A DNA stretch of 64,000 nucleotides, from positions 1-64,000 of the forward strand of contig NZ_AXAY01000026.1 in the NCBI RefSeq assembly GCF_000473045.1, in the 5' to 3' direction. The stretch is from Bradyrhizobium sp. WSM3983 (GTDB taxonomy: Bacteria; Pseudomonadota; Alphaproteobacteria; Rhizobiales; Xanthobacteraceae). A program made the translations under genes and the position numbers. Below are positions 52,199-60,750 of the stretch, piece by piece. Numbering within the stretch: the first letter of the stretch is position 1; each line of letters begins with the position of its first letter. The notes beneath the pieces were generated by a model that was not told the origin of the DNA, searched no databases, and was given only the letters and a program-made list of their open reading frames with translations.

Positions 52199-53821
52199 AT
52201 GAGTGACGTTGCTTTACCCGGCTCCATTGAGCCGGCCGCGCGTAAGGGCCCGGACCTTGAAGGTGGATTCCATCCGCTGACCGGCATCATCTATATGGGC
52301 GTGATCGCCGCCGCACTGCTCTTCGTTGCCTACAGCATCTGGGTCGACGTCGACGCGAGCGGCACGCAGGTCAAGAGCATCGCCCCCTTCCTCATGCTCT
52401 TCGTCGCGCTCCTGATCGCGCTCGGCTTCGAGTTCGTGAACGGATTCCACGACACCGCCAACGCGGTCGCGACCGTGATCTACACCCGCTCGCTGCCGGC
52501 CAATATCGCCGTGGTGTGGTCCGGCATGTTCAACCTGTTCGGCGTGCTCGCCTCCTCCGGCGCAGTCGCATTCGGCATCGTCTCGCTGCTGCCGGTCGAG
52601 CTGATCCTTCAGGTCGGCTCCAGCGCCGGCTTCGCGATGGTGTTCGCACTGCTGATCGCCGCCATCATCTGGAACGTCGGCACCTGGTATTTCGGCCTGC
52701 CGGCCTCGAGCTCGCACACCCTGATCGGCTCGATCATGGGCGTCGGCATCATGAACGCCGTCCTTCACGGCCGCAGCGGCACCTCGGGCGTTGACTGGTC
52801 GCAAGCCACCAACATCGGCAAGGCACTTCTGCTGTCGCCGCTGTTCGGCTTCGCACTCGCAGCCGTCCTGCTGCTGATCCTGCGCACCGTGCTGCTCCGC
52901 GCCACGCCTGCGCTGTTCGGCGAGCCGAAGGGCGACCAGCCCCCGCCGTGGTGGATCCGCGGCATCCTGATCCTCACTTGCACGCTGGTGAGCTTCTTCC
53001 ACGGCTCCAATGACGGTCAGAAGGGCATGGGCCTGATCATGCTGATCCTGATCGGCACCGTGCCGACCGCCTATGCGCTCAACCGCGCATTGCCGGCGAG
53101 CGAGATCGAACATTTCGTCACGAACTCGGACGCGGCCAGCAAAATCATTGAGGGCAAGGCGGCTGGTTACAACGTGCTCGGTAATCCGCGGCCAGCGGTG
53201 ACCAGCTACGTCGCCACGCGCGAAGTCAACGGCGGCACGTTCCCGTCGCTCGCCGTGCTGGTGCGCGATATCGCCAAGCAGGTGACCACCTACGGCTCGC
53301 TCGCCAAGGTGCCGGCCGACGTCGTCGGCAACACCCGCAACGACATGTATCTCGCCTCGGAAGCGCTGCGCTTCCTGATGAAGGACAAGGAAGCCGAGCT
53401 CAGCGCCGCCGACGTCACCGTGCTCAATGCCTACAAGAGCTCGCTCGACAGCGCCACGAAGTTCATCCCGGGCTGGGTGAAGATCGCGGTCGCCATCGCG
53501 CTTGGTCTTGGCACCATGGTCGGCTGGAAGCGCATCGTCGTCACGGTCGGTGAGAAGATCGGCAAGACGCACCTGACCTACGCACAGGGCGCCTGCGCCG
53601 AGATCACCGCGGCCGCCACTATCGCTGCCGCCGACATCTACGGTCTCCCGGTCTCGACCACCCACGTGCTGTCGTCAGGCATTGCCGGCACCATGGCCGC
53701 CAACGGCTCGGGCCTGCAATGGTCGACGATCCGCAACATCGCCATGGCCTGGGTGCTCACCCTGCCGGCCGCGATGATCATCTCGGGTTCGCTGTACTAC
53801 TTCTTCTCGCACGTGTTCTGA
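52199..53821 (+). CDS. pit: Inorganic phosphate transporter, PiT family
   Basis: A 540-residue inner-membrane phosphate:proton symporter. The duplicated PiT signature is visible: GFEFVNGFHDTANAVATVIY and GLPASSSHTLIGSIMGVG in the N-terminal half, FFHGSNDGQKGMGLIM and GLPVSTTHVLSSGIAGTM in the C-terminal half, with a ~150-residue soluble loop between (about 300-410). Ten or more membrane spans are evident. Upstream is one CTGTCAC sequence resembling half of a Pho box, but the second half is lacking, so PhoB control is not supported. A strong terminator follows. Confidence 0.92.
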   Translation: MSDVALPGSIEPAARKGPDLEGGFHPLTGIIYMGVIAAALLFVAYSIWVDVDASGTQVKSIAPFLMLFVALLIALGFEFVNGFHDTANAVATVIYTRSLPANIAVVWSGMFNLFGVLASSGAVAFGIVSLLPVELILQVGSSAGFAMVFALLIAAIIWNVGTWYFGLPASSSHTLIGSIMGVGIMNAVLHGRSGTSGVDWSQATNIGKALLLSPLFGFALAAVLLLILRTVLLRATPALFGEPKGDQPPPWWIRGILILTCTLVSFFHGSNDGQKGMGLIMLILIGTVPTAYALNRALPASEIEHFVTNSDAASKIIEGKAAGYNVLGNPRPAVTSYVATREVNGGTFPSLAVLVRDIAKQVTTYGSLAKVPADVVGNTRNDMYLASEALRFLMKDKEAELSAADVTVLNAYKSSLDSATKFIPGWVKIAVAIALGLGTMVGWKRIVVTVGEKIGKTHLTYAQGACAEITAAATIAAADIYGLPVSTTHVLSSGIAGTMAANGSGLQWSTIRNIAMAWVLTLPAAMIISGSLYYFFSHVF

Positions 53822-53841
53822 GCGACGCAGACATTGACAAC

Positions 53842-53872
53842 AAAGGGCCCGTGCGAGGCGCGGGCCCTTTTT
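53842..53872 (+). terminator. Rho-independent terminator after the phosphate transporter
   Basis: AAAGGGCCCG (53842-53851) pairs with CGGGCCCTTT (53861-53870), a perfect ten-base stem around a nine-base loop, and is followed by TT. It lies 20 bases beyond the stop codon. Confidence 0.88.
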
Positions 53873-53895
53873 CATGTCCACGTCAGCATCGAGGC

Positions 53896-55068
53896 TCAGG
53901 ACGCCGCGAGCTGTTCCTCGACCAGCTTGACCCAATAGGACGTGCCGAACACGATCGCCTCGTCGTTGAAATTGTAGGCGGGGTGATGCAGGCCGGCGCT
54001 GTCGCCGTTGCCGCAGAAGATGAACGCGCCTGGGCGCGCTTCCAGCATGTAGGCAAAATCTTCGCCGCCCATCAGCGGCGACATCTCGAGCACATTGGCG
54101 TCGCCCGCGACCTGCTTGGCAATGCGCGACGCCACCTCGGTCTCCGCGGCGTGGTTGTTCACCACGGGATAGTTGCGCTTGTAGCGCAAATCGATCTTCG
54201 CGCCGGTGATCTGGGCGACGCCTGCGACGACTTCGCGCACGCGCTTCTCGACCAGCTTACGCACCTCCGGCTCCAGCGTGCGGATGGTCCCCCTCAGAAT
54301 CGCGGTTTGCGGGATGACGTTGCGCGCATTGCCGGCGTGGAATTCGCAGATCGAGATCACGGCCGATTCCAGCGGATCGACGCTGCGCGCGACGATCGAC
54401 TGCAAGGCGGTGATCAGCTGTGCACCGACCAGAACGGAATCGACGCATTTGTGCGGACGCGCGGCGTGGCCGCCGAGGCCCTCGATCATGATGTCGACCT
54501 CGTCGGTCGCCGCCATGATCGGGCCGGGCCGGATCGCGAACGAGCCGATCGGAATGCCGGGGCCGTTGTGCATGCCGTAGACCTGCTCGATGCCGAAGCG
54601 CTCCATCATGCCGTCCTTGACCATCGCCGCGCCACCGGCGCCGCCTTCCTCGGCCGGCTGGAAGATCACGACGGCATCGCCGGCGAAGTTGCGGGTTTCG
54701 GCGAGATAGCGCGCCGCACCCAGCAGCATCGCGGTGTGGCCGTCATGGCCGCAGGCGTGCATCTTGCCCGGAGTCTTGGAGGCGTAAGGCAGGTTGGTCT
54801 GCTCGTCGACCGGCAGCGCATCCATGTCGGCACGCATGCCGATCACCTTGAGCCCCTCGCCGGCCGGCTTGTTGCCCTTGATCACGCCGACCACCCCGGT
54901 CTGGCCGATGCCGGTCACGACCTCGTCGCAGCCGAACTCGCGCAGGCGATCCGCGACGAATGCTGCAGTGCGGTGGACGTCATACAGGAGCTCGGGGTGC
55001 TCATGGATGTCCCGCCGCCAGGCCTGGATATCGGGTTGAAGGTCGGCGACGCGGTTCACGATGGGCAT
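53896..55068 (-). CDS. M20 family aminoacylase/hippurate-type hydrolase
   Basis: About 390 residues from the ATG at 55068 (MPIVNRVADLQPDI), with a TTG at 55080 as the longest option. It has the M20D signatures: DIHEHPELLYDVHRTAAFV, IGMRADMDALPVDE, MHACGHDGHTAMLLGAARYL and QPAEEGGAGGAAM, then SPLMGGEDFAYML at the C-terminus. These are dinuclear metal ligands of N-acyl amino acid amidohydrolases. Cytosolic. It is convergent with the phosphate transporter and its terminator, and is divergent from the GMC oxidoreductase. Different from the M20 dipeptidase at 262-1656, which belongs to another subfamily. Confidence 0.93.
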   Translation of the reverse strand: MPIVNRVADLQPDIQAWRRDIHEHPELLYDVHRTAAFVADRLREFGCDEVVTGIGQTGVVGVIKGNKPAGEGLKVIGMRADMDALPVDEQTNLPYASKTPGKMHACGHDGHTAMLLGAARYLAETRNFAGDAVVIFQPAEEGGAGGAAMVKDGMMERFGIEQVYGMHNGPGIPIGSFAIRPGPIMAATDEVDIMIEGLGGHAARPHKCVDSVLVGAQLITALQSIVARSVDPLESAVISICEFHAGNARNVIPQTAILRGTIRTLEPEVRKLVEKRVREVVAGVAQITGAKIDLRYKRNYPVVNNHAAETEVASRIAKQVAGDANVLEMSPLMGGEDFAYMLEARPGAFIFCGNGDSAGLHHPAYNFNDEAIVFGTSYWVKLVEEQLAAS

Positions 55069-55158
55069 GGAGGGTCTCAAGCTTTGTTAAAATGCAGGAC
55101 TGTCTACCATGCAAGCGCCAGTCCACCCAACCGCCAGGGATCGGGTCTAGCCCTGTCC

Positions 55159-55175
55159 GCCCGGCATGGCCGGGC
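55159..55175. repeat. Short GC-rich palindrome (fragment of a dispersed repeat)
   Basis: GCCCGGCATGGCCGGGC is nearly a perfect palindrome within the divergent gap between the aminoacylase and GMC oxidoreductase genes. It resembles the core of the CCCGGC...GCCGGG repeat family and is followed by TTGTCCCGG. Too short to assign confidently. Confidence 0.4.
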
Positions 55176-55241
55176 TTGTCCCGGTCGTCTCCGTCTGCCT
55201 ATTAGGACGGAACGTTTAGAGGCCATCCGGGTGGAAGCAGA

Positions 55242-56861
55242 ATGCCAAGGCGGCTCGAAGGTGAGTTTGACTACATTGTCGTGGGCGCCGGCACGGCCGG
55301 CTGCATCGTTGCCAACCGGCTGTCGGCCGAGCCCAAAAATCGCGTCCTCATTCTCGAGGCCGGCGGGGACGACAACTGGATCTGGTTCCACATCCCGGTC
55401 GGCTATCTCTTCGCGATCGGCAATCCGCGCTCGGACTGGATGTTCAAGACCGAGGCCGAGCCGGGCCTGAACGGCCGCGCGCTGGCCTATCCCCGCGGCA
55501 AGGTGATCGGCGGCTCTTCGGCGATCAACGCCATGATCTCGATGCGCGGACAGGCCGCCGATTACGATCATTGGCGCCAGCTCGGCATGACCGGCTGGGG
55601 CTATGATGACGTGCTTCCGCTGTTTAGGCGGCTCGAGGATCACTTCCTGGGCGCAAGCGAGCATCACGGCGCCGGCGGCGGCTGGCGCATCGAGGCGCCG
55701 CGGCTGTCCTGGGACGTGCTCGATGCCGTCGGCGATGCCGCAGAAGAAATGGGCATCAAGCGTATCCCGGATTTCAACACCGGCGACAACGAAGGCACGA
55801 GCTACTTTCACGTCAATCAGAAGCGCGGCCGGCGCTGGTCGTCGGCGCGCGGCTTCCTCAAACCGGCGCTGAATCGCCCCAATCTGCGGCTCGAGAAGAA
55901 TGTGCTGGTCGATCGTCTGATCATCGAGCAAGGCGGCGCCGTCGGCGTGCGCTTCATCCAGAACGGCGAGATCATCGAGGCACGCGCCAAGCGCGAGGTG
56001 ATCCTGTCTGCCGGTTCGATCGGGTCGGTGCAGGTGCTGCATCGCTCCGGTATCGGGCCCGCCGACTGGCTGTCGCCGCTCGGCATCGATATCGTCATGG
56101 ACAAGCCCGGTGTGGGGCGCAATCTGCAGGACCATCTCCAGCAGCGCGCGATCTACAAGGTCGAGGGCGTGCGGACGTTGAACGAAACCTACTACAACCT
56201 GTTCCGCCGCGGCCTGATGGGCCTCGACTATGCCGTCCGACGCCGTGGGCCGCTGACCATGGCGCCATCGCAGCTCGGCATCTTCACACGTTCCGATGCG
56301 ACACGCGCGCGCGCCAACATCCAGTTCCACGTGCAGCCGCTGTCGCTTGACAAGTTCGGCGATCCCCTGCACCGCTTCCCTGCGATCACCGTGAGCGCCT
56401 GCAATCTCCAGCCGACCTCGCGCGGCACTGTTCGGCTGCGCTCAGCGACGCCGGACGAGAAGCCGATCATCGCGCCGAATTATCTGTCGACCGGCGACGA
56501 TCGCCAGGTCGCCGCCGATGCGATTCGCACCACCCGCCGCCTGATGCAGCAGAAGGCGCTGGCAAAATACCGCCCCAGCGAATATCTGCCCGGCCCCACC
56601 GTCGGCGACGACGATGCCTCGCTCGCAAAAGCCGCCGGCGATATCGGCACCACCATCTTCCATCCCGTCGGCACGGCGAAGATGGGCGCGGCGAACGATC
56701 CCATGGCCGTGGTCGACGAGCGCCTGCGCTTCTATGGCCTCAGCAGTCTTCGCATCATCGACGCCTCGATCATGCCGACGATCACCTCGGGCAATACCAA
56801 CACGCCGACTGCGATGATCGCCGAAAAGGGCGCGGCGATGATCCTGGAGGATGCGAAGTAG
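55242..56861 (+). CDS. GMC family FAD-dependent oxidoreductase (choline dehydrogenase-like)
   Basis: A 539-residue GMC oxidoreductase. FAD-binding motif YIVVGAGTAGCIVANRLS near residue 10, NGRALAYPRGKVIGGSSAIN (GMC signature 1) near 85, and SAGSIGSVQVLHRSGIGP (signature 2) near 255. At the C-terminus TTIFHPVGTAKMG and RIIDASIMPTITSGNTNTPTA carry the active-site His and Asn. It oxidises an alcohol using FAD; choline or aliphatic/aromatic alcohols are likely. Cytosolic, no signal peptide. The next gene starts 12 bases after its stop, so the pair likely forms an operon. Confidence 0.93.
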   Translation: MPRRLEGEFDYIVVGAGTAGCIVANRLSAEPKNRVLILEAGGDDNWIWFHIPVGYLFAIGNPRSDWMFKTEAEPGLNGRALAYPRGKVIGGSSAINAMISMRGQAADYDHWRQLGMTGWGYDDVLPLFRRLEDHFLGASEHHGAGGGWRIEAPRLSWDVLDAVGDAAEEMGIKRIPDFNTGDNEGTSYFHVNQKRGRRWSSARGFLKPALNRPNLRLEKNVLVDRLIIEQGGAVGVRFIQNGEIIEARAKREVILSAGSIGSVQVLHRSGIGPADWLSPLGIDIVMDKPGVGRNLQDHLQQRAIYKVEGVRTLNETYYNLFRRGLMGLDYAVRRRGPLTMAPSQLGIFTRSDATRARANIQFHVQPLSLDKFGDPLHRFPAITVSACNLQPTSRGTVRLRSATPDEKPIIAPNYLSTGDDRQVAADAIRTTRRLMQQKALAKYRPSEYLPGPTVGDDDASLAKAAGDIGTTIFHPVGTAKMGAANDPMAVVDERLRFYGLSSLRIIDASIMPTITSGNTNTPTAMIAEKGAAMILEDAK

Positions 56862-56873
56862 CATCCAGTCACC

Positions 56874-57758
56874 ATGATCAGTCAGCGCTTTTCCATCGGC
56901 CCCGCCGGCGCAGAGATCGCCATGTTGCAATGGGGCGAGAGCGGCAAGCCGCCCGCCCTGCTCGTGCATGGCACAGGCTTCGTCGCCGACGTCTGGGACG
57001 AGGTCGCGCGCGATCTCGCATCGACCTACACCGTCTATGCGCTCGATCGCCGCGGCCACGGCGCAAGCCATAAGCCCCTCACCTATCACTTTGCGGACTA
57101 TGCCGATGATATCTGCCGGGTGATCGACGCGCTGGGCCTGCGCGACGTCTACGGCATCGGTCACAGCGCGGGCGCGACCGATCTGTTGCTGGCAGCAAAG
57201 ATGAGACCAGGATGTTTCACACGCCTGTTCGTGATGGAGCCGACCGTGATGAACCCGCACGCGGCGCGCGATCCATCCGTGGGACTGAGCGAACAATCGC
57301 TGTCCCGCGTGCAGGGCGCGCTGCGCCGGCAGGCGGAGTTCGACAATCACGATGCCGTCTTCAAGCGCTACCGTGCCGCGCCCGCTTTTGCGGATTGGAC
57401 CGAGGCTTCGCTCTGGGCCTATGTGCGGCACGGTTTTGCGCCGCTCGACAATGGCCGGGTGCGCCTCTGCTGCACGCCGGAGATCGAATCCGCGATGCTG
57501 CGCCCGATCTACGAGGCAATGGAGCAGGTTTACGTCGGCGACGCCCGCGGCAATCCGTTCGCCTGGCTCGGCGAAATCGCATGTCCCGTGACGCTGACGA
57601 CCGCCGAGACGTCGGGCCCGATTTACAAGGAGATGGCGTCACGCGCCATGTCGCTCATCCCGCAGGCCCGTACCCTCACCTTCGAAGGTGCCGGCCACTG
57701 TGTGGCGCAGGAAGCCCCCGCCCTCGTGCTGCGGACGGTCCGGGAATTTTCGGCGTAG
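56874..57758 (+). CDS. Alpha/beta hydrolase
   Basis: A 294-residue alpha/beta hydrolase fold protein. The oxyanion strand LLVHGTGFVADVWDEV, the strand YALDRRGHGASHKP, the nucleophile elbow YGIGHSAGATDLLLA (Ser in GHSAG) and the C-terminal His in FEGAGHCVAQEAP are visible. The acid is probably in the strand VTLTTAETSG or nearby. It could be an esterase, lipase or lactonase. It immediately follows the GMC oxidoreductase gene and probably acts in the same pathway, which is not identified. Confidence 0.9.
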   Translation: MISQRFSIGPAGAEIAMLQWGESGKPPALLVHGTGFVADVWDEVARDLASTYTVYALDRRGHGASHKPLTYHFADYADDICRVIDALGLRDVYGIGHSAGATDLLLAAKMRPGCFTRLFVMEPTVMNPHAARDPSVGLSEQSLSRVQGALRRQAEFDNHDAVFKRYRAAPAFADWTEASLWAYVRHGFAPLDNGRVRLCCTPEIESAMLRPIYEAMEQVYVGDARGNPFAWLGEIACPVTLTTAETSGPIYKEMASRAMSLIPQARTLTFEGAGHCVAQEAPALVLRTVREFSA

Positions 57759-57930
57759 ATCATCGTTCTCTTCCCTTGTCCCGGACGCAGCGCAACAAAT
57801 TGCGCGCTGCCGAACCGCATCCGGCGTGTGTGACCCCATCTCACGAAAACGTCATCGGCCCCCGCGAATAAACCCGCCCCTCCCCCGATCACCTCCCCGA
57901 AGCCCAATTCCGGGCCAAGGGAGATGCGCC

Positions 57931-58875
57931 ATGAGCGGACACGATCACGGGGACGACGGCGTCAGCCGCCGCAAGGTGCTGGAATGCATGACATGGGCCG
58001 GCACCGGGGTGCTCTGGACCATCACGGGGGGCGTGCCGCGCTCGCTCGGCATCATCGATTCCGCGCAGGCCGCAACCGCGGCCACGCCCGGCATGACCTT
58101 CCTCCAGATCAGCGACAGCCATGTTGGCTTCGACAAGCCGGCCAATCCCAATGCGCTGGGCACGCTGGAGGAAGCCGTCAACAAGATTAATGCGATGCCG
58201 GTCAAGCCGTCGTTCATGATCCACACAGGCGACATCACCCATCTGTCGAAAGCCGCCGAGTTCGACAATGCCGATCGCATCATCTCGCAGTCCAAGCTGG
58301 ACGTTCATTACGTGCCCGGCGAGCATGACTTCCTCGACGAAGAGGTGAAGTTCTATCGCGAGCGCTACGGCCGCGGCACCAAGGGCCAGGGCTGGTACTC
58401 CTTCGACGCCGGCGGCGTGCATTTCATCGGCCTCGTCAACGTCGTCGATCTCAAGGCCGGTGGTCTCGGCAATCTCGGCGCCGAGCAGCTCGCCTGGCTC
58501 GAGGACGATCTCCGCGGCAAGTCGAAATCCACCCCGGTCGTGCTGTTCGCCCACATCCCGCTCTGGACCGTCTACCCGGAATGGGGTTGGGGCACCGAGG
58601 ACGGCGGCCGCGCGCTCGAATACGTCAAGGGTTTTGGCTCGGTCACCGTGCTCAACGGCCACATTCACCAGGTCATGCAGAAGGTCGAAGGCAACGTCAC
58701 CTTCCACACCGCGCGCTCGACCGCCTTCCCGCAACCGGCGCCGGGCGCCGCCGCCTCGCCCGGACCGATGAAGGTCGAGGACGCCAAGCTCCGTTCGATG
58801 CTCGGGGTCGCCAGCGTCAACTTCAAGCAGAACGAGCAGCGGCTCGCGATCATCGACACGCCGCTGCAGGGTTGA
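57931..58875 (+). CDS. Tat-exported metallophosphoesterase with GEHD instead of GNHD
   Basis: About 314 residues from the ATG at 57931, with AAGGGAG upstream. The N-terminus carries a Tat-like signal (SRRKVLECMTWAGTGVLW). The calcineurin-like phosphoesterase motifs are in order: FLQISDSHVGF (DxH), IHTGDITHLS (GDxxH), VPGEHDFLD in place of GNHD, LFAHIPLW, and VLNGHIHQ (GHxH). The Asn that normally bridges the two metals is replaced by Glu, a variant worth testing. It heads a run of four genes: phosphoesterase, cupredoxin, ECF sigma, zinc anti-sigma. Confidence 0.9.
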   Translation: MSGHDHGDDGVSRRKVLECMTWAGTGVLWTITGGVPRSLGIIDSAQAATAATPGMTFLQISDSHVGFDKPANPNALGTLEEAVNKINAMPVKPSFMIHTGDITHLSKAAEFDNADRIISQSKLDVHYVPGEHDFLDEEVKFYRERYGRGTKGQGWYSFDAGGVHFIGLVNVVDLKAGGLGNLGAEQLAWLEDDLRGKSKSTPVVLFAHIPLWTVYPEWGWGTEDGGRALEYVKGFGSVTVLNGHIHQVMQKVEGNVTFHTARSTAFPQPAPGAAASPGPMKVEDAKLRSMLGVASVNFKQNEQRLAIIDTPLQG

Positions 58876-58899
58876 TTCAGGGCTGAACGGAAGCTGACA

Positions 58900-59241
58900 A
58901 TGAAGACACTCAATCGCCGCGACTTCGGGGTCGACTTCGGTCTCACTTTGGCCGCGGCCATCCTGCTGCCCGTCACAACCGCCCGTGCCGACGACACCAA
59001 CCTGGAGATCCACATCGACAATTTCACCTTCCAGCCGGCCGAGCTCAGCATCAAAGTCGGCACCACCGTGACCTGGACCAACCGGGACGACATCCCCCAC
59101 ACCGTGGTGTCGGCCGGCAAGTTCAGGTCCAAGACGCTGGATACCGACGACAAGTTCTCGTTCACCTTCACCAATGCGGGCGACTACAAGTATTTTTGTT
59201 CGTTGCACCCGCACATGACCGGGATGATCAAGGTTGAGTAA
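58900..59241 (+). CDS. Periplasmic cupredoxin (amicyanin/plastocyanin-like)
   Basis: A 113-residue exported blue-copper-type protein. An NRRDFGVDFGLTL segment and cleavage near TARADD indicate Tat export, which is normal for folded cofactor proteins. The mature domain shows IDNFTFQPAELSIKVGTTV, WTNRDDIPHTVVSAG (first His ligand) and YFCSLHPHMTGMIKV (Cys, His, Met ligands), the complete type-1 copper set. It starts 25 bases after the phosphoesterase stop. A likely periplasmic electron carrier or copper/redox sensor component. Confidence 0.93.
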   Translation: MKTLNRRDFGVDFGLTLAAAILLPVTTARADDTNLEIHIDNFTFQPAELSIKVGTTVTWTNRDDIPHTVVSAGKFRSKTLDTDDKFSFTFTNAGDYKYFCSLHPHMTGMIKVE

Positions 59242-59269
59242 CGTCTCCAACCAAGGCATCTCTGTCTTG

Positions 59270-59297
59270 CCCGGCCGGTGGTGCCACGCCGGCCGGG
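59270..59297 (+). other. Intercistronic hairpin between cupredoxin and sigma genes
   Basis: CCCGGCCGG (59270-59278) and CCGGCCGGG (59289-59297) form a perfect nine-base stem around a ten-base loop, with no T-run. It lies after the cupredoxin stop codon and about 95 bases before the likely sigma start. It may separate expression of the first two genes from the sigma/anti-sigma pair, or protect the upstream mRNA end. Confidence 0.55.
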
Positions 59298-59392
59298 TTC
59301 GCGTGACTTCGGTCAGGCCCCACAGCGACGCGAAGAACGACACGAAGCACGCAACGACGCACGAAATGCAGCAAGAGGCAAAGCGAGAGGCG

Positions 59393-59941
59393 ATGCCCGT
59401 CAGCGACGATTTCCAGAAGGCGCAGCGGTTCCGCGAGGCGGCGCTACCCTATCTCGACGACGTCTACACGCTCGCACGCTATCTGCTGCGCGACGCCTCC
59501 GACGCGGAGGACGCAGTGCAGGAATGCTATTTGCGTGCGCTGAAGCACTTTGACAGCTATCGCGGCCCGGCGATGAAGCCGTGGCTGTTCGCGATCCTGC
59601 GCAACGTCTGCAACGCCGAATATGCACGACGCGCACACAAGCACGCCGCGATCGAGGACACGCCCGGCGCTGCCGAGCAGACTCCGATGTGGCAGGAGAA
59701 CGAGGCGAGCCCGGAGACGGAAGTGCTGCGCAGCCGCGACGCCGGCGCCATTCGCAAAATGGTCGACGCACTCGCCGAGCCGTTCAAGGAAACCTTCGTG
59801 CTGCGGGAGATCAACAACCTGTCCTATCGCGAAATTGCAGAGACCGTCGGTGCCCCCGTCGGCACCGTGATGTCCCGCCTCGCCCGCGCCCGCGCCATGC
59901 TGCGCGCGGCCTGGACGGCGGAAGAGGAGCACTTGAAATGA
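59393..59941 (+). CDS. ECF RNA polymerase sigma factor
   Basis: About 182 residues from the ATG at 59393 (MPVSDDFQKAQRFREAAL); an upstream ATG at 59366 is also possible, and the frame is open to 59234 but crosses a hairpin. Region 2 is in LPYLDDVYTLARYLLRD, ASDAEDAVQECYLRALKHF and MKPWLFAILRNVCNAEYARR; region 4 in LAEPFKETFVLREINNLSY and EIAETVGAPVGTVMSRLARAR. The anti-sigma overlaps its end by four bases. Probably regulates its own operon including the phosphoesterase and cupredoxin. Confidence 0.92.
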   Translation: MPVSDDFQKAQRFREAALPYLDDVYTLARYLLRDASDAEDAVQECYLRALKHFDSYRGPAMKPWLFAILRNVCNAEYARRAHKHAAIEDTPGAAEQTPMWQENEASPETEVLRSRDAGAIRKMVDALAEPFKETFVLREINNLSYREIAETVGAPVGTVMSRLARARAMLRAAWTAEEEHLK

Positions 59942-60702
59942 CCTGCGACGAAGCACAAATCCTGCTTCACGCGCTGCTCGACAACGAGCTCGATGCCAGC
60001 CATGCGCGCGAGGTCGAAGCCCATATCGCCAGCTGCCCGGCCTGCACGGCCGAGTTCGCGGCGCAGCGCGAGATGAAGCGCGTGCTAGCCGACACCGAGC
60101 TGCGCTACAGCGCGCCCGCGACCTTGCGTGCCCGTATCGAGGCGTCGATGCCGCAAGCGCGACCGCAGCCGAGCCGGCGCTCCGTGCTGCGCGGTTTCGC
60201 GATGGGCTCGGCGGTCTCGGCCCTCGCCGCCTCCGGCGTCGTCGCCGTCGTGCTCCGCCAGGACGACCAGCAGCGCATCCTCTCGGAGGTCGTCTCCGCG
60301 CATCTGCGCTCGCTCCAGGCCGGCCACCTCATCGACGTCGTCTCGACCGACCAGCACACGGTGAAGCCCTGGTTCAACGGCAAGCTCGACGTCGCCCCGC
60401 CCGTGATCGACCTCACCGCGCAAGGTTTTACGCTGGTCGGTGGCCGGCTCGACTATATCGACGCCCGTGCCATCGGCGCGGTCGTTTACAAGCGCCGGCA
60501 GCACGTGATCAACCTGTTCGTAGCGCAGACCTCGAGCATCGAACATCGGTCGCCGAAGACGCAGACCATGCAGGGCTTCAACTGCCGCCGCTGGGGCGAG
60601 CGCGGCCTGAATTTCTGGGCCGTCAGCGATATCGGCGGCGACGAGCTCGCCGAATTCGTCGACAGGTTCGAGGCCGCGATGAAGGCGAATGTGGAGGGGT
60701 AG
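59938..60702 (+). CDS. Zinc-binding (ZAS) membrane anti-sigma factor
   Basis: A 254-residue anti-sigma factor. The N-terminal domain MTCDEAQILLHALLDNELDA and EVEAHIASCPACTAEFAAQ carries the H-x3-C-x2-C zinc motif of ZAS-type proteins. A single membrane segment (MGSAVSALAASGVVAVVL) is followed by a 150-residue periplasmic domain (LTAQGFTLVGGRLDYIDARA, VVYKRRQHVINLFVAQTS) that looks like the sensory domain seen in related anti-sigma factors of cupredoxin operons. ATG at 59938 overlaps the sigma gene stop, giving coupled expression. Confidence 0.92.
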   Translation: MTCDEAQILLHALLDNELDASHAREVEAHIASCPACTAEFAAQREMKRVLADTELRYSAPATLRARIEASMPQARPQPSRRSVLRGFAMGSAVSALAASGVVAVVLRQDDQQRILSEVVSAHLRSLQAGHLIDVVSTDQHTVKPWFNGKLDVAPPVIDLTAQGFTLVGGRLDYIDARAIGAVVYKRRQHVINLFVAQTSSIEHRSPKTQTMQGFNCRRWGERGLNFWAVSDIGGDELAEFVDRFEAAMKANVEG

Positions 60703-60750
60703 CGCACCCCTCCGTTCCTAAAGCGCCCGATGGCTACCCGATAAGCAGCG

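Noticed and set aside
52214..53665. 483-codon minus-strand frame opposite the phosphate transporter
   Set aside because: Shadow frame rich in Asp/Arg/His/Gln with no membrane segments or motifs.
59581..60702. Longer version of the anti-sigma gene starting within the sigma gene
   Set aside because: The extension is the +1 frame of the sigma gene; the ATG at 59938 with the ATGA overlap and the ZAS motif right behind it is the convincing start.
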